Shown here: in pieces, positions 49,331 through 60,418 of the stretch
How positions within the stretch are numbered: the stretch's first letter is position 1
How the letters are laid out: the number at the start of each line of letters is the position of its first letter
From: Camarhynchus parvulus
Taxonomy: Eukaryota > Chordata > Aves > Passeriformes > Thraupidae
DNA: 64,000 nucleotides
NCBI RefSeq assembly: GCF_901933205.1
Contig: NC_044573.1
Location: 86,262,546 to 86,326,545, forward strand
Reading direction: 5' to 3'
Notes under the pieces: generated by a model
The model's input: the letters and a program-made list of their open reading frames with translations, nothing else
Database searches by the model: none
Told to the model about the DNA's origin: nothing
Translations under genes and position numbers: made by a program

Positions 49331-52300
49331 TTAGATATTGAATATTTTCCTCACAACAGCAACAAACTTCTCATCTGTTGGTGGCTTCCGCTGGCTGCCA
49401 GGCTGTAAGAATTTTTTGATTGTTGGAATGTTGCTGATTCTTCCTTTAAAAGCCTGTAAGAAACAACAGTAAAGCCAGTGAGATTAAGGAAATTACAATT
49501 CCATCCTTTATAGTTTAAAGATCAGGTGACTTGGATTTTTACTTGCCAGATCTACTTATTAAACAGTAAAAGGTATTAGCTTTTTCTGATCTGTAATGCT
49601 GATGCTATACCTTTGTTTCCCAGATGGGAATGGGAGAAATTAATATTAAAGACTTAAGATTCATCTAGTAAAAAGCGGAAGAAAAAAACCCACATAGCAA
49701 TCCTGCAGATATATTTGAGAAAAAAAAAGAGGCAAAGACAGGAATATCTCATTGCAAAGCACTACATAAGTCAAGATAAAGGAAACTTAACTGCTCTTTG
49801 TATATGATTTCTTAAAAATGTAATTTTGCTGGCAAAAAGAAAAGGACAGGAACTGCAGACACACCAGGCCGCAGGCTTTCCTTCTAGATGTTGTTGCTGT
49901 GTTTGAAGACATGGAAGTAGCAGTTAAAGGACCAAACTGGTAGCACTAGTGAGTGAATTCCTGCCAGCTGAGAACGGCTAGGAAAAGCAGAACTGGAGAA
50001 AGGTGAGTCCCCAGCAGCTCTGGGGTAAGGCAGTGCACTGAGTGCAGGTTTTTGTAGTCAAACAGACCAGAGAAGTGTCAGTACAATGGCTCAAAAGATG
50101 TAAACATCAATAAACTTTTAACAACAATCAGTGAAATTTGTTTGCTACCTCCCATATTGACAGGAGATGATTACTAACCTGCAGCAGAGGGAATGCAGAC
50201 AGTACATCAGGCTTACATTCTTCTGCCATTAAAATGGCTTCCAGCAGATGGACATCTGCCCAGCTTAATTTGTTGCCAACAAGATAATCCTGTCCATGAT
50301 CTTTTAAGGCCTATAAAGTATGAACAAATAAACAAAAAAATTCACATGGGATGTAACAATTTTATCTAGGTATTTCATTGCAGACAGATTTCTGAAAAAA
50401 CACAGCAGAGCAAAGCCACACAAGAACCTATCAAGTTAGAAAGTGATACATATTCTTTAAACAAAGTATTAAATCAGAATTCAGGTTTCAGTGTGTGCAA
50501 TCCCATCTCTCACTCTAACCTACTGCACCAGGTAGCTGTATACCAAGTCCAGTACCACAAGAAAGACTTAATCACACAAAAGGAACAGGACTAAAGTAAT
50601 TGGAAGAGGTAGTCAGGCCAGTTTATATGTAAGCACACCTCTAATTTTTAAGTAAAAAGTGAATTTCCAGTTGTTTCAGCAAAATTTGAGACTGCTGATT
50701 ACAGTTTGAAATATGTCCAGAATGAAGGAATACAACCTTCCCACCCTTTATCTTGTAAGGAAGGACTCCTTTATGGCAAACTGCTGATGCAAGAATCACA
50801 GCCTGCCAAAGCTAATAAGTGTAGTAGACAAGTTGAGATGAACATTGCAGCACAGCTTCAGAGCAGTCACCAGCTCTCCAGCCTATCTTTGTCCTGAAGA
50901 CTGTCACCCTCCCATCAGGAGCAAGAGAGGCCATGTCTGTGCCTAAGTCACACCAAGGCCACTCCAAATTAACAAATGTGCAGTAAGACATCAGTCTGTG
51001 ACTCTGGAAGCCAACTGCTTCTCCAGGCCCATCTGCCAGTTCTACCACAGAGGCAGCAATCATGGGCAAAGTCACAGCTGACCCCTTCACATACTTACTT
51101 CCTACACTGCTCTAACAAGGTCTAGCACAGCTTGTTCATCAGACTGTGTGGAAACTCCAAACATAGCATCTGATTGCCTGCAGGGCTTTATATTGCCTTT
51201 TGCTGCTCCATCTGGCTGCCGAGTGTTTAAAGTGAACTCTCACAGCTAGGTATGTTTCCTGTCAGCTTCCAGAATGAATAACACCTAGACTGCAAACCCT
51301 GATATGTTGAATCCATAGGTATCTTAAACAGCTGGTACAGAAAGAAAATTATAAACCATTTTAACAAAATTAACTAGGCTAAATAATGGAAAAGTTCAGC
51401 TGTGTCTTTACATTAGCAAATAGGGGTTACTTTAAAGACTCTCCTACATGGAGCATACATGCCAAAACATATCACAACAGTAGTTTATGCCACCTAAGCA
51501 CAGGCTTAGAGAATTTTGGTGCATTTTTATTGTTTAATAACTTAAAATACATATCAGACTTTAATCTTTGAAAGATTTGGGTGTGTAATCAATATTTCTC
51601 AGCACAGCCCTCCACTGGTATGGGAGTGGATATATATGAACTCTGATTACAGAAGTGCTGGATTATCATTTACATTGTTATTTTACAGGGCAGCCTCTGT
51701 GGGTTTTGTTTGTAAAATTTAAGACTCTAATAAAGTGAGACATGAAATTGCATCAAGTCCTGTAGTTTTTGAGTGGACTTCAGCTGCCTGGTAACAAAGG
51801 CTTCAAGCAGGAAACCCAGCTCAGCTCTGAAACAGCACAGCTTTGTACCCTTGGCAGATTTCCGAGGAGACCACTATGCCCTGAAAAAGCACTGTGAGAA
51901 AGTCTGAACAGCACAACCACACGTGGCACCAAAGGAAAAGTTATAAACAGAAGCAAACTTGTGAGATGAGGATCACAGCTGCCTCAATTCAAACCAGAAA
52001 ATCTTAACAACAAAAAAAAAAAAAGTAAAATATCCTTACAGGAGAAATAAAACAACTAAACAAACAGCAAGTTGGTGGAAAATGGCAGTTCAGTAACATC
52101 CAGGCAATGTTCCAGGGAGAAGAAAAGAACAATCCATCCCCTCCTGACCAACTCCTCCCTAGCCAAGAAAGCCTCCTCATGTGCTCTAAGGGGACGGCAG
52201 GCACACCAATGCCTTCCCTCACAGCTCAGGCTCTTTGGTGCATGCTAGCCACTAAATAATTGCTTTATGCTTTCTATGCTATATGTATCTTGCTTGCAGA

Positions 52301-55300
52301 GCCTCTCTGTGCACACCTAAGGATGCCCAAGCAGCAATTCAGAGAATGAAAATCATAGCCTCTAAATATAATACATTTAAGCAATTGATTTAAGAAAGAT
52401 CATAGAATTAGATCCTTAGCTGTAAAGCACAAATATATTTAACTTTGAATAGCAAGAATAAAGGAGGCTGAGTGTGACACCTTATTGTTCTCTACAACAC
52501 CCTGACAGGACATTGTGACAGGACATTGTAGTAGGGTGGGGGTCAGCCTCTTCTCCCAGGTAACCAGTGACAGGAGAAAATGGACTCAAGTTGCACCAGG
52601 GGAGGTTTAGATTAGATCTGAGGAAATTTTTGTTCATGTAAAGGGTTGCAAAGCACCGGAACAGACTGCCAGGGAACTGGTGGACTCACCAACTCTGAAA
52701 GTGTTCAAGAAACATGTGGATGTGTCAGAGGAGGACACAGTTTGATGGTGAATATGGTGGTGGTGCTGGGCTGTCAATTAGACTAAATGATCTTTAAAAG
52801 GTCTTTTCCAACCATAACAATTCTGTAACACATTACACTTACAGACAATAAGTACTAAAGGCTGGCACAAGTATTGAAATGGTGCATTTAGGCAAAACAC
52901 TGGGAGCCCTCAGCCACTAAGCTAGGTTGGAACAGAAAGACAGCAAAGAGACCCAGTACTGAAACCAGCCCAAAAATTATTTTGTGGCCCTCTTTTCACA
53001 TTGCTGGATACTGGCTCCATCATACATTTCTAGATTGCCTTCTGGAAAGTATATGTGTGGGAGTGGGGTAGGAGGGGGAGCCCAGAACCCACTGTCTTTG
53101 TGAACTGCTGGTGATTTATCACTTACCTTTTCATAAACAGGGAAGTATCTGGTTGTAGCTCGTTCAATGATTAAGGCAAGATTCTTTTCTTTTGTATCAG
53201 CTGGTTGAAAAGGGAGATACATGATCATTCCCATTAGGTCTGTAGTTCCCTCCACGTACATATCAATCCTGAAACAAATATTTTTGTTCAACATATATCA
53301 TTCAAACTTCCCATTTTGATTCTTTTACTGAAATAAAACTCTGGAGTGATCACTGAGTAAAATGTTTATTAGTGAATGTAACGTAATACACCGGTTTATT
53401 TTCTTGGTTCTTCCACTTTGAGAAAACTTCCACTTTTTTTCAAAGCAGAATTGTAAAACAGGTTCACAGTATATGCAATAAGCAAAAAAAAAGAAAAAAA
53501 GGGTGCAAGTAATGTATTTAAAGTAGAATTCATGCTATTTTCCAGTAATAATCTGTAATTCCAGTAATAATCCATTTATGCTGTGGGAGAAAAGACTGCA
53601 CATGCAAACCACTTTAGGGGAAAAAAAAATACTTTTGGGGTCTAATCATGAGAGGATGCTGGCTAACAATTGCCAGTCCATAATAATCTCCTCAGTCCCT
53701 GGAGGTGCCCTTCCATTCTCACAAAATAAACTCTCTACAGTAAGTGACAGTCTGTTAGGTATACTCATCTTTACTGCAGATACTTCACAGCAACATTCTT
53801 TCTGTAAATATTAACAAGCATGGAGGAGTGTTAGTAAGTGGCACACTGTTACCATACCAGGCTCTCTCCTTCAGGTCCTTCCCATAGAGGTTGTACTTTG
53901 CTGCTATGTAGCTGAGGATGGCTCTGGTCTGCACCATCTTCATCCCATCCATCTCCACCATGGGCACCTGCTGAAACAGCAGGACTCCATCTAGGGAAGA
54001 AAAAGGAGCAAGCTACTCAGGCTGCTGAAATACTACACTGAAAATAAGGAAGAGACCTGGTAAGAGACCAAGACATTTCTAATTCTCAGAGATGAAAGCA
54101 TACACAAGGAAGCAGTTCTTCTTTACAGGTCAGATCATATTGCAGGTCTTAAAAAAATACCTCCTGTTGCTCTTTTGTTCTGTGTGTGTGAATTTCTGTT
54201 TAGGGTACAGTTTGCAGACTCACCATTGCGCAATTTTTCTAAGTCTTCTTTTGTCTCTATGAATTCTTCCTCAAACTGAAAAGCAACAATAGAAAACAAC
54301 ACTTTCAATCAAAGGCAGCAGAGAAGTGGAAGGAAGGCTGGCAGCTAGAGCTCACCTTTCCACACTATTGTCCATACTTCTCTCCTTGTGTTGACCCTGT
54401 GAGGAATCCATTCAGTGCCAGGAGCTGGGGGAGCAGCTGCAGTTCCACTGCTCGTGGAGCCCCAGGAGAGAGCTGGGAACTGCCTCCCCTTGCACAACAA
54501 AGGGCATGGGGATGTGTGGCACTGGCCAGGTGAGCCACAGCAGGAGCCCATGACCCCAAAGCTTCACTTAGACTGTGAAGGTATAAAAGACCAGCACTTT
54601 CCTTTGTTCCAGGTCCCTCCTTGGAGGTGTAATGTTACTCTGTTGTTGCACCACGATTAAATTATTTTAAGGGACTGATGGAGAGGGTCCTGGATGGTCA
54701 GACAGGAAAGTTTCCTTAACAGAGCCCTACTTCATCTCTGCTCCAGCAGAGACTATAACCCAAGACTTTGGCGTCCCCAGCCCCGCAGGACTGTACAAAG
54801 CATTAAGCTCCAGAAAGAACTTCCTCATTATAAAGACCTCAGTCACCTGCATGAACCATAAACTGATACCAAATTACTCAATTAAAAGCAGCTGATGCCA
54901 CATGAAATATTGAAAAACTTCTTGCAAATTATGCCTCTCTTACACAGCATTTATCTCCATCTTTAATCCACTGGATTTTTAAATTTTTTTTTAATAAGGA
55001 CATCTGAATGAGGACAAGATCTTGGTTTCCCCAGCACTCGTGTTCTCTTGTCACTATATTGCAAAGGTTCCATATCATTGTTTCCTTATTGCAAGAGTTT
55101 CACACCTCCTTGATGTTTCTCATAGGCAACTTCTCTAAGCACTGATTCTTCCTTCTTTTCACAGTAGCCAGCTGACTCCAATCCACTCTTTTATAACACT
55201 CTTCTTATTGGCTACAGCTGTGGCCTGTTAAAGTCAGGCCCCCTCCTAATCTCTAATAATTGGCTCAGCTGCAACTCCTTAGGGGTAAGATTACTTTCTA

Positions 55301-56030
55301 TACTAACTTTATTTTCTTATATTCTATCCCCCTACAGTGTTCTGCAAATTCTCTGTCAGCAATATTCTCAACTGAGCACCATTTAAAAAAGCCTTTTATT
55401 TCCAACAGAGTACAAATAGTTTTAAAAAAAAGTCAAACAAAAACTTACTGTAGAAATTAAGATGTCTTAGAATGGCCTTCACCTGATGTGAACCTAGATA
55501 GATCCCCTAACACTGCCTTTGGGGCAGATCGGCTGATTTATCCTACTCAGGTCCTGACCCAAAGAACAAAAGGTACTCTGTTTGGAGAGAATGTTCAAAA
55601 GTTTCATGTGGTATGCATGGTCTTTCAGTGAAGACTCACAAGATACAGGGAAGTTATGAGCATTGGCAAAAAGTCACAGTTTTGTCTGTAGCAACAATTT
55701 ACAATCTCATCTTAAAGTATGTTTCAAAAATGACGCCCATCTTTGTAAGTTAAAATCTCTTCACTGTGTAACTATGGCTCAAGGAATACATGAAATAAAA
55801 CACAAGAGTGTATCACTCAATCTAAGCATTCTGCATCACAATTTGTGATGATGTGCATATCCCTAAGCACAGATGCAATTGGGAAACCCTTCCAGAGAAT
55901 ACCTATTTTAATCACAAATCACTTTATAAAAAAAGGTACAAACCTCAACCCCAGCTGCTGCTAACAGCCATCGGATTGACTCCATCTTCCCCCTTCCCTT
56001 GGTGTAGTGCAGCTTGGGTTTCCCCGCCAT
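49331..56030 (-). CDS. Alpha-class glutathione S-transferase, complete (six coding exons)
   Basis: Coding exons, in gene order: 55,944-56,030, 54,224-54,275, 53,858-53,990, 53,127-53,268, 50,179-50,310 and 49,331-49,453. They are 87, 52, 133, 142, 132 and 123 nt with AG/GT borders, and the internal sizes are those of mammalian GSTA genes. The product is 222 aa, starting [20 protein letters not shown]. The N-terminal thioredoxin-like GSH domain spans about 1-80 (catalytic Tyr9, Arg45, Gln54-Val55-Pro56, Gln67-Thr68) and the helical domain about 87-210 (Asp101, Arg131, the 150-GNKLS segment). The C-terminal lid is 209-222. It conjugates glutathione to electrophiles as a cytosolic dimer. Oddities: Lys at 15 where Arg is usual, Trp at 91 and Trp at 155. 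It is GSTA1/2/3-like, and the exact bird paralogue cannot be named. A leader exon must lie upstream, since the 5' UTR splices at 56,050/56,051. Confidence 0.95.
52503..52528. repeat. 13-bp tandem duplication at the CR1 edge
   Basis: GACAGGACATTGT occurs twice in a row, immediately before the CR1 3' region. Confidence 0.85.
52528..52832 (+). mobile_element. CR1 LINE 3'-end fragment, sense, inside the GSTA intron
   Basis: GGGGGTCAGCCTCTTCTCCC, 'ggggaggtttagattagat', 'aactctgaaagtgttcaagaaa', and the end block TGATCTTTAAAAGGTCTTTT plus CCAACCAT are CR1 in order. It lies in the intron between the fourth and fifth coding exons, antisense to the GSTA gene, and has no open frame. Confidence 0.9.
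55046..55336 (-). mobile_element. Endogenous retrovirus LTR in the GSTA intron, same strand as the gene
   Basis: Read on the minus strand the element starts TGTAGGGGGATAG. It continues through a CCAATAAG and TTATAAAAG promoter-like pair and ends near GTGACAAGA. The direct repeat GTGTTC flanks it at 55,040-55,045 and 55,337-55,342 (plus-strand reading). The length is 291 bases. The start, the TATA position and the flanking repeat support a solo LTR. The 3' terminus does not show a clean CA, so the left edge could be off by a few bases. It sits between the first and second coding exons of GSTA. Confidence 0.65.
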
Positions 56031-56050
56031 GATTTCAGAGTTCTTGTTTC
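56031..56050 (-). other. 5' UTR part of the first coding GSTA exon and its splice acceptor
   Basis: On the minus strand TTTTATCAG precedes GAAACAAGAACTCTGAAATC and then the ATG. The acceptor AG is at 56,051-56,052, which shows that at least one non-coding exon lies further right. Confidence 0.75.
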
Positions 56051-56052
56051 CT

Positions 56053-57295
56053 GATAAAATCAAGATGATAATCTTATGGAAGCATGCTTTAAATTAGCAT
56101 TTTTAATGTCTCACTCCAAACTACTAAATACAGTTGGATAAATGAGAAAGTAGAAGAACAGTCAAGTCCTACACATGCTTGTGTTTGATGCAACCAAGTT
56201 TCCTGTGGATGAATGGAATAAAACGACACAGTACCAGAATGTGCAGCCATTCAGCCACATCAAGAAAATAAGCATCTCCTAAATAATATATTATTGTAGT
56301 CTGAACAGCTTACTGAGTTTTACAACCAAAGCAGAACTGTAGGGTATTCCTGAACTAGCACATTTTTAACCTTGCAGTGATGCAATCTCTTCAGTAGGTG
56401 TTGGGTTTTGTCACATGTCATACCATACTTGAAAAATGTACTATATCAAATGAATGGCTTCCAAAGAACACCAAACTAGTGTCACCAGCACTGTTTTCAC
56501 CTCTCTCATATGATAATTCAGAGCTCTGAGCTCCTGTGCCTTTACAAATATGCTTTTAAAAGCAACATATATCACCAGGCCTTCTACATTCCTTATCCAG
56601 CTGCTACAGTCAAACTGTAACAGAGATTTATATTCTATCTGCCCTGAAAATTTAACTTTAAAATCCAAAACCAAACGGATGGAACTGACCTCTGTTGGGC
56701 AGATAAGGCCTGGGCCATGCCCCTGGCAGTAGGGGGCCCAAGTCAGCCCATCAGATGATGGCACTGGGATTAAACACTCGGTCCTTTCAAAGTTCCCTAC
56801 CATGTGCAGTCACATGCCACTGTATGACATGGGCTGCTGATGTGAGCTTGCCTGATGCTGGAAACAAAGCTAACACTGTACTCTTATCTTTAATGGGTCA
56901 CAGAAGAATGAAGCAAATTTCATAAGACAGAGGCACAGACTAACAGAATGTTTCATTGTTAAGCCAAAGGTTTATCTGTTCGCAGGCAGGCTTATTTATG
57001 CTTGCGTTGACTTCACAATACATAGCTGAGCCACAAAGTAAAAACTTTGGCCACAATCCCAAGACATCAATAAAGAGGCACAAACAGCACAACAGTGACA
57101 GGGGAGACTGCATCCTTGGGCCACTCCACTGAAGTCCTTTGTGCTGGGTGCTGTCTTCCACAGGCTCTACAGCACACAGCCATCACTCTGTCAGCAACTG
57201 ACCCGCAGGAGAAAGAGGTGTCCCCATCCAAAATGCAGCTCTTCAAAACCACTGCTCAGCTTCCACCTAGCCCTGTGCCATAGCTTAGCAAGAGA
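56053..57295. other. GSTA upstream intron or intergenic, no feature seen
   Basis: Ordinary composition, short frames only, no recognised repeat. It is probably part of the GSTA leader intron. Confidence 0.5.
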
Positions 57296-57299
57296 AGAA

Positions 57300-58390
57300 T
57301 TTTAAAAAATAATAGAAAACATCACTAAAAAACTAGACACGAAAAAAACCTGAGAACTTCCTCTTTTCTTTCACAAGTTACCAACAAATCAAGTAACCAT
57401 TTACAAGATGCAAACAACACATTAACCCTTTCAGTACATCAAGCCTCCCTCAATAAGAAAAAAAAAAGTCAAAATACAAACATACAAAAAAACAACATAA
57501 AAACATCAAAGTCAGTAAAAAAATCAAATCCCAGAGAAAAAAACATAAAGAAATACCTTAATTTTAAAACTAAAATCCTCTTATAAACTATAGAGAAAAA
57601 ACTCTTTTTCCCTATAACACCTAAAACTATAAAAAAAATTTAAAAATCAAATTAATACAAAACAAAACCCTCCATATTGAAATAAACAAATATTAAAATA
57701 ACAGTAATCCCATAAAAAGTTTTTTAAAAAGTAATCCTCTACCCCTAAGAAAAAAAGAAAAAATCTCTGTTATTTTAAAAAATATTTATTTTAAAAATAA
57801 ATAATAAAAACTTTTATCTTTTAACAACTCATCTTTAAAACAATACCCTATAAATGAACATAACCCATAAACAAACTGTAAGAAAGCTTATAAAAAATAA
57901 GAACTTCACAATTGCAGATTTCCCCGAACAACTACTATTTGTTAAAAAAAAACACAAGAAAACTGGGGTTTTTTTTCTTACAGAAAAGTCTCCATAACAT
58001 TAACAAAAAAGACTTCTCTCCCTAAGTAAACTAAAAAAAAATAAAATAGTAAGCTAACTAATTTTTTTATTTTGTTTCTTTACATTATCAGTAAGAAAAA
58101 ATATTTAAAAACATATATTCTAAAAATTTTGTTCTAATTCTTATTACTCTTTCGTTTAGTCAATGTTAATAAACTTTTCTTTATATACTCTTTTAAAATT
58201 TTAAATCTACTTTACTTTTCTCCTAATCCTATCTCACAAGAAAAAATAAATATATTAATAATTAACCAACACCAAACCCACCACACTCTTTAATACATTA
58301 ACCAAAATATCTCAAAAATAATAAAATCTCAAATTAACAAACCTAAACCACCACACAAAATTAGGATTTCTACCCTGTTTCTAACTAAAA
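57300..58390 (+). mobile_element. G-depleted tract: probable G-to-A hypermutated ERV LTR plus short leader
   Basis: From about 57,300 to 58,390 the plus strand is A-rich and nearly lacks G. By hand count there are about 49 G in 57,421-58,380 (5 percent), whereas C stays near normal, so this is strand-asymmetric loss and not plain AT richness. A 17-base match to the complement of the tRNA-Gly 3' end, with every G position reading A, lies at 58,291-58,307 where an LTR would give way to its primer-binding site. An AATAAA at 58,168-58,173 could be the LTR poly(A) signal. Composition returns to normal after about 58,390, so most of the internal region is missing. The family and the left edge are unknown. 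No coding capacity is visible. Confidence 0.55.
58291..58307 (+). other. Edited tRNA-Gly primer-binding site (candidate)
   Basis: The observed bases TAATACATTAACCAAAA match, at all 17 positions, the complement of the 3' end of vertebrate tRNA-Gly(GCC) including its CCA if each of the eight G positions is read as A. The next base breaks the match. The position just after a CACAC-ending stretch fits the LTR/primer-binding-site border of a provirus in plus orientation. Confidence 0.5.
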
Positions 58391-59399
58391 CCACCACACC
58401 CTGGCAGTGTCTGTGTCCCCAGACACCTCAGTCCCTGGTAGCAAAGCTCTCCTGATACAAAAGGATGTGCTTGTCAATAGATTGTGTCCTGAGTGGAGCT
58501 GGCATCTACTGCAGCACTGCTGGATGCCTGGCTGATACCTGAACAAGGCATTCAAAAAGGGACTTGCCACAGCTCCCTACCAGACCCTACACACACAGGA
58601 CCATGACCTACACTTCATTTCTATTTCCCATGTATGACTGACACTGTAAAAAGTAAGAGAGCTCCTGACCTTGTATACTTCAGAAATACTTCATTCCCTG
58701 ATGCTCAGAAAGTAGGTGCTGGTCTCAACTTCCCCAGAGAGGAGAACTGCACCTAAACCCTCGCAGACTGGACAAACACTCTAACTCCAGCAGTGGGAGG
58801 TCCAGAGGGATCAAGGCTGAGAAACACACTGTAAGGACAGGCTAGCATAGGCAGAAAGAGCAAACATCCTTGACCTCTCCACAAAGCAGAGCTGGAGCTG
58901 ATAAAATTCAGCCCACGCAGAGCCCGGATTGCCAGTCTCAGCTCAGTGCTCCACTGAAAACGGGGAATCCCCTGAAAAGCTGGGAATATCCTCCTGCAAA
59001 CGCACTGCTAAAGGCCCGAATTTGGGGTTCAGGCTGAACACTTATATAGGGCTGCAAACTAATTTGGTGACCCTTTTGTGGCTCTGTAATGAATATCCCT
59101 TTGTAAAATATTGAGCAGTGATAAAAGAGTCGCAAAATTAGTAAATTGTCTTTCTTGAATAGCAATAATGGACCTGAAAATTAATCACAAACTTTCTTGA
59201 TGTTTTAGCACATCAGACTTTCCTCGGACCACAGCCACACAGGTGTCAGAGAGACAGCTACTGCTGTGATCGCTGTATTAAAAACACCTCACATTGTTTT
59301 GTCCAAAACAATTCAGGCATCAGCCTTTCAGTGAGGAACAAGTAAATAAATTTAGCAGCAAGCTCACAATCTGATCTAAGACCTTAAACTTTCCTCCTA
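58391..59399. other. Ordinary sequence between the G-poor tract and the CpG island
   Basis: Base composition is normal again. No exon, repeat or retroviral motif was recognised. Confidence 0.5.
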
Positions 59400-60200
59400 A
59401 CTGGATATGGGCCGCAGAGCAGTTCTCTGCAACGCTTTGTTGCTCGACCCCGTCCCGCACGGGCAGTGCCACAGGAGCCCAGCGCTGCATCGCCCGGCCC
59501 GGCCTCCGGACCATCTTAAGAGTGCAGCTGCTCCCCAGCGGGTGGTTTCCACTGGGGCTCGGGCCAAGTCCGGCTTCGAAAAGCTTCCTTCTACCGCCGG
59601 AGCTAGGAGGAGTGTCTGGACGAGGGGAAAGGCAAAGTACCCCCAGAGATTGCAAAACTTGCACTCCAAAGAGCAGTTTCTCTTCAGCTTCCCCGCTGAT
59701 CCCACCCAGAGCCAAACACAAATAGCCCCCTTTGTGCCCACCCTCCCGCCCGTCCCGGTTCCTGCCGCAGGAGACAAGCTGGGGAATAACCCCCGGACAA
59801 ACTCCCTGGAGCAGCACCATAGGACGCTCCTGGAGTGCCAGCCGGTCTGTCCCTCGCCCTTTGCCCTCCGAGCAGGAGCCCTGACCCCGGCAAGAACCGG
59901 GCTGGAGCCCTGATCCCGGCAAAACCCACTCGCTCCACCGGGCTGGCGCCGCCCGCCCCCCGCCCGCCGCCCGCCGCCCGCCGCCCGCCGCCGCAGTACC
60001 GTGTGCCTGAGCCGCTCCGCCGTCACAGCACCGACACGGCACGGAAACAGCGCCGACACGGCACTAACACAGCGCCCGGCCCCCGACACACGACCCTCCC
60101 GCCCCGTCAGGCGGCCGCTCCTCCCCTCGGCTGCCGCCGTGCCCACAGCCCGGGCGCGTCGCCGAGCCCTAGCACTGCAGCTCAGGGAAACCCCCCCCAG
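59400..60200 (-). promoter_or_regulatory. CpG island, candidate promoter and first exon of the complete GSTA gene
   Basis: About 800 bases of GC-rich, CpG-dense DNA lie 3.4 kb upstream of the first coding GSTA exon and 2 kb beyond the 3' end of the second GSTA gene. They are therefore placed to drive the complete gene. The island contains a (CCGCCCG)n run at about 59,961-59,992, a 28-bp imperfect tandem repeat at about 59,876-59,930, and a core antioxidant-response motif (minus-strand TGACGGGGC at 60,101-60,109). Long frames on both strands (for example 59,397-60,305 minus) are composition effects without family motifs. The direction of transcription is inferred from gene order. Confidence 0.5.
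59961..59992. repeat. (CCGCCCG)n-type GC-rich tandem repeat
   Basis: Consecutive CGCCCGC heptamers with one CCC interruption lie at the core of the CpG island and end in CCGCCGCAG. Confidence 0.85.
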
Positions 60201-60418
60201 CCTTGCCTCTGCACTCTTGCCGAGTTTCTGTTGCAAAATGTGGAATATGTAAACATTTTCTTGGCAAAGGATGTGCTTTGATGTTTGATCTTTGTATACT
60301 TTCAAGCATAAATCAACAAGAAATAAGTTCTAATCTGTGAAACAGAGAGCAGCTACCAAACAAGGTCTAAGTGAAGTCCAGCTGTGGGAAAGAGAAATTA
60401 CTTGTCAGGAGAATTGCC

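Noticed and set aside
53785..53967. Separate small protein beginning [10 protein letters not shown]
   Set aside because: It is the GSTA exon 53,858-53,990 read through into its intron, starting at an internal Met.
59397..60305. 302-codon minus-strand frame and overlapping long frames on both strands
   Set aside because: CpG-island composition lowers stop frequency. No domain, no splice logic, and several frames are open at once.
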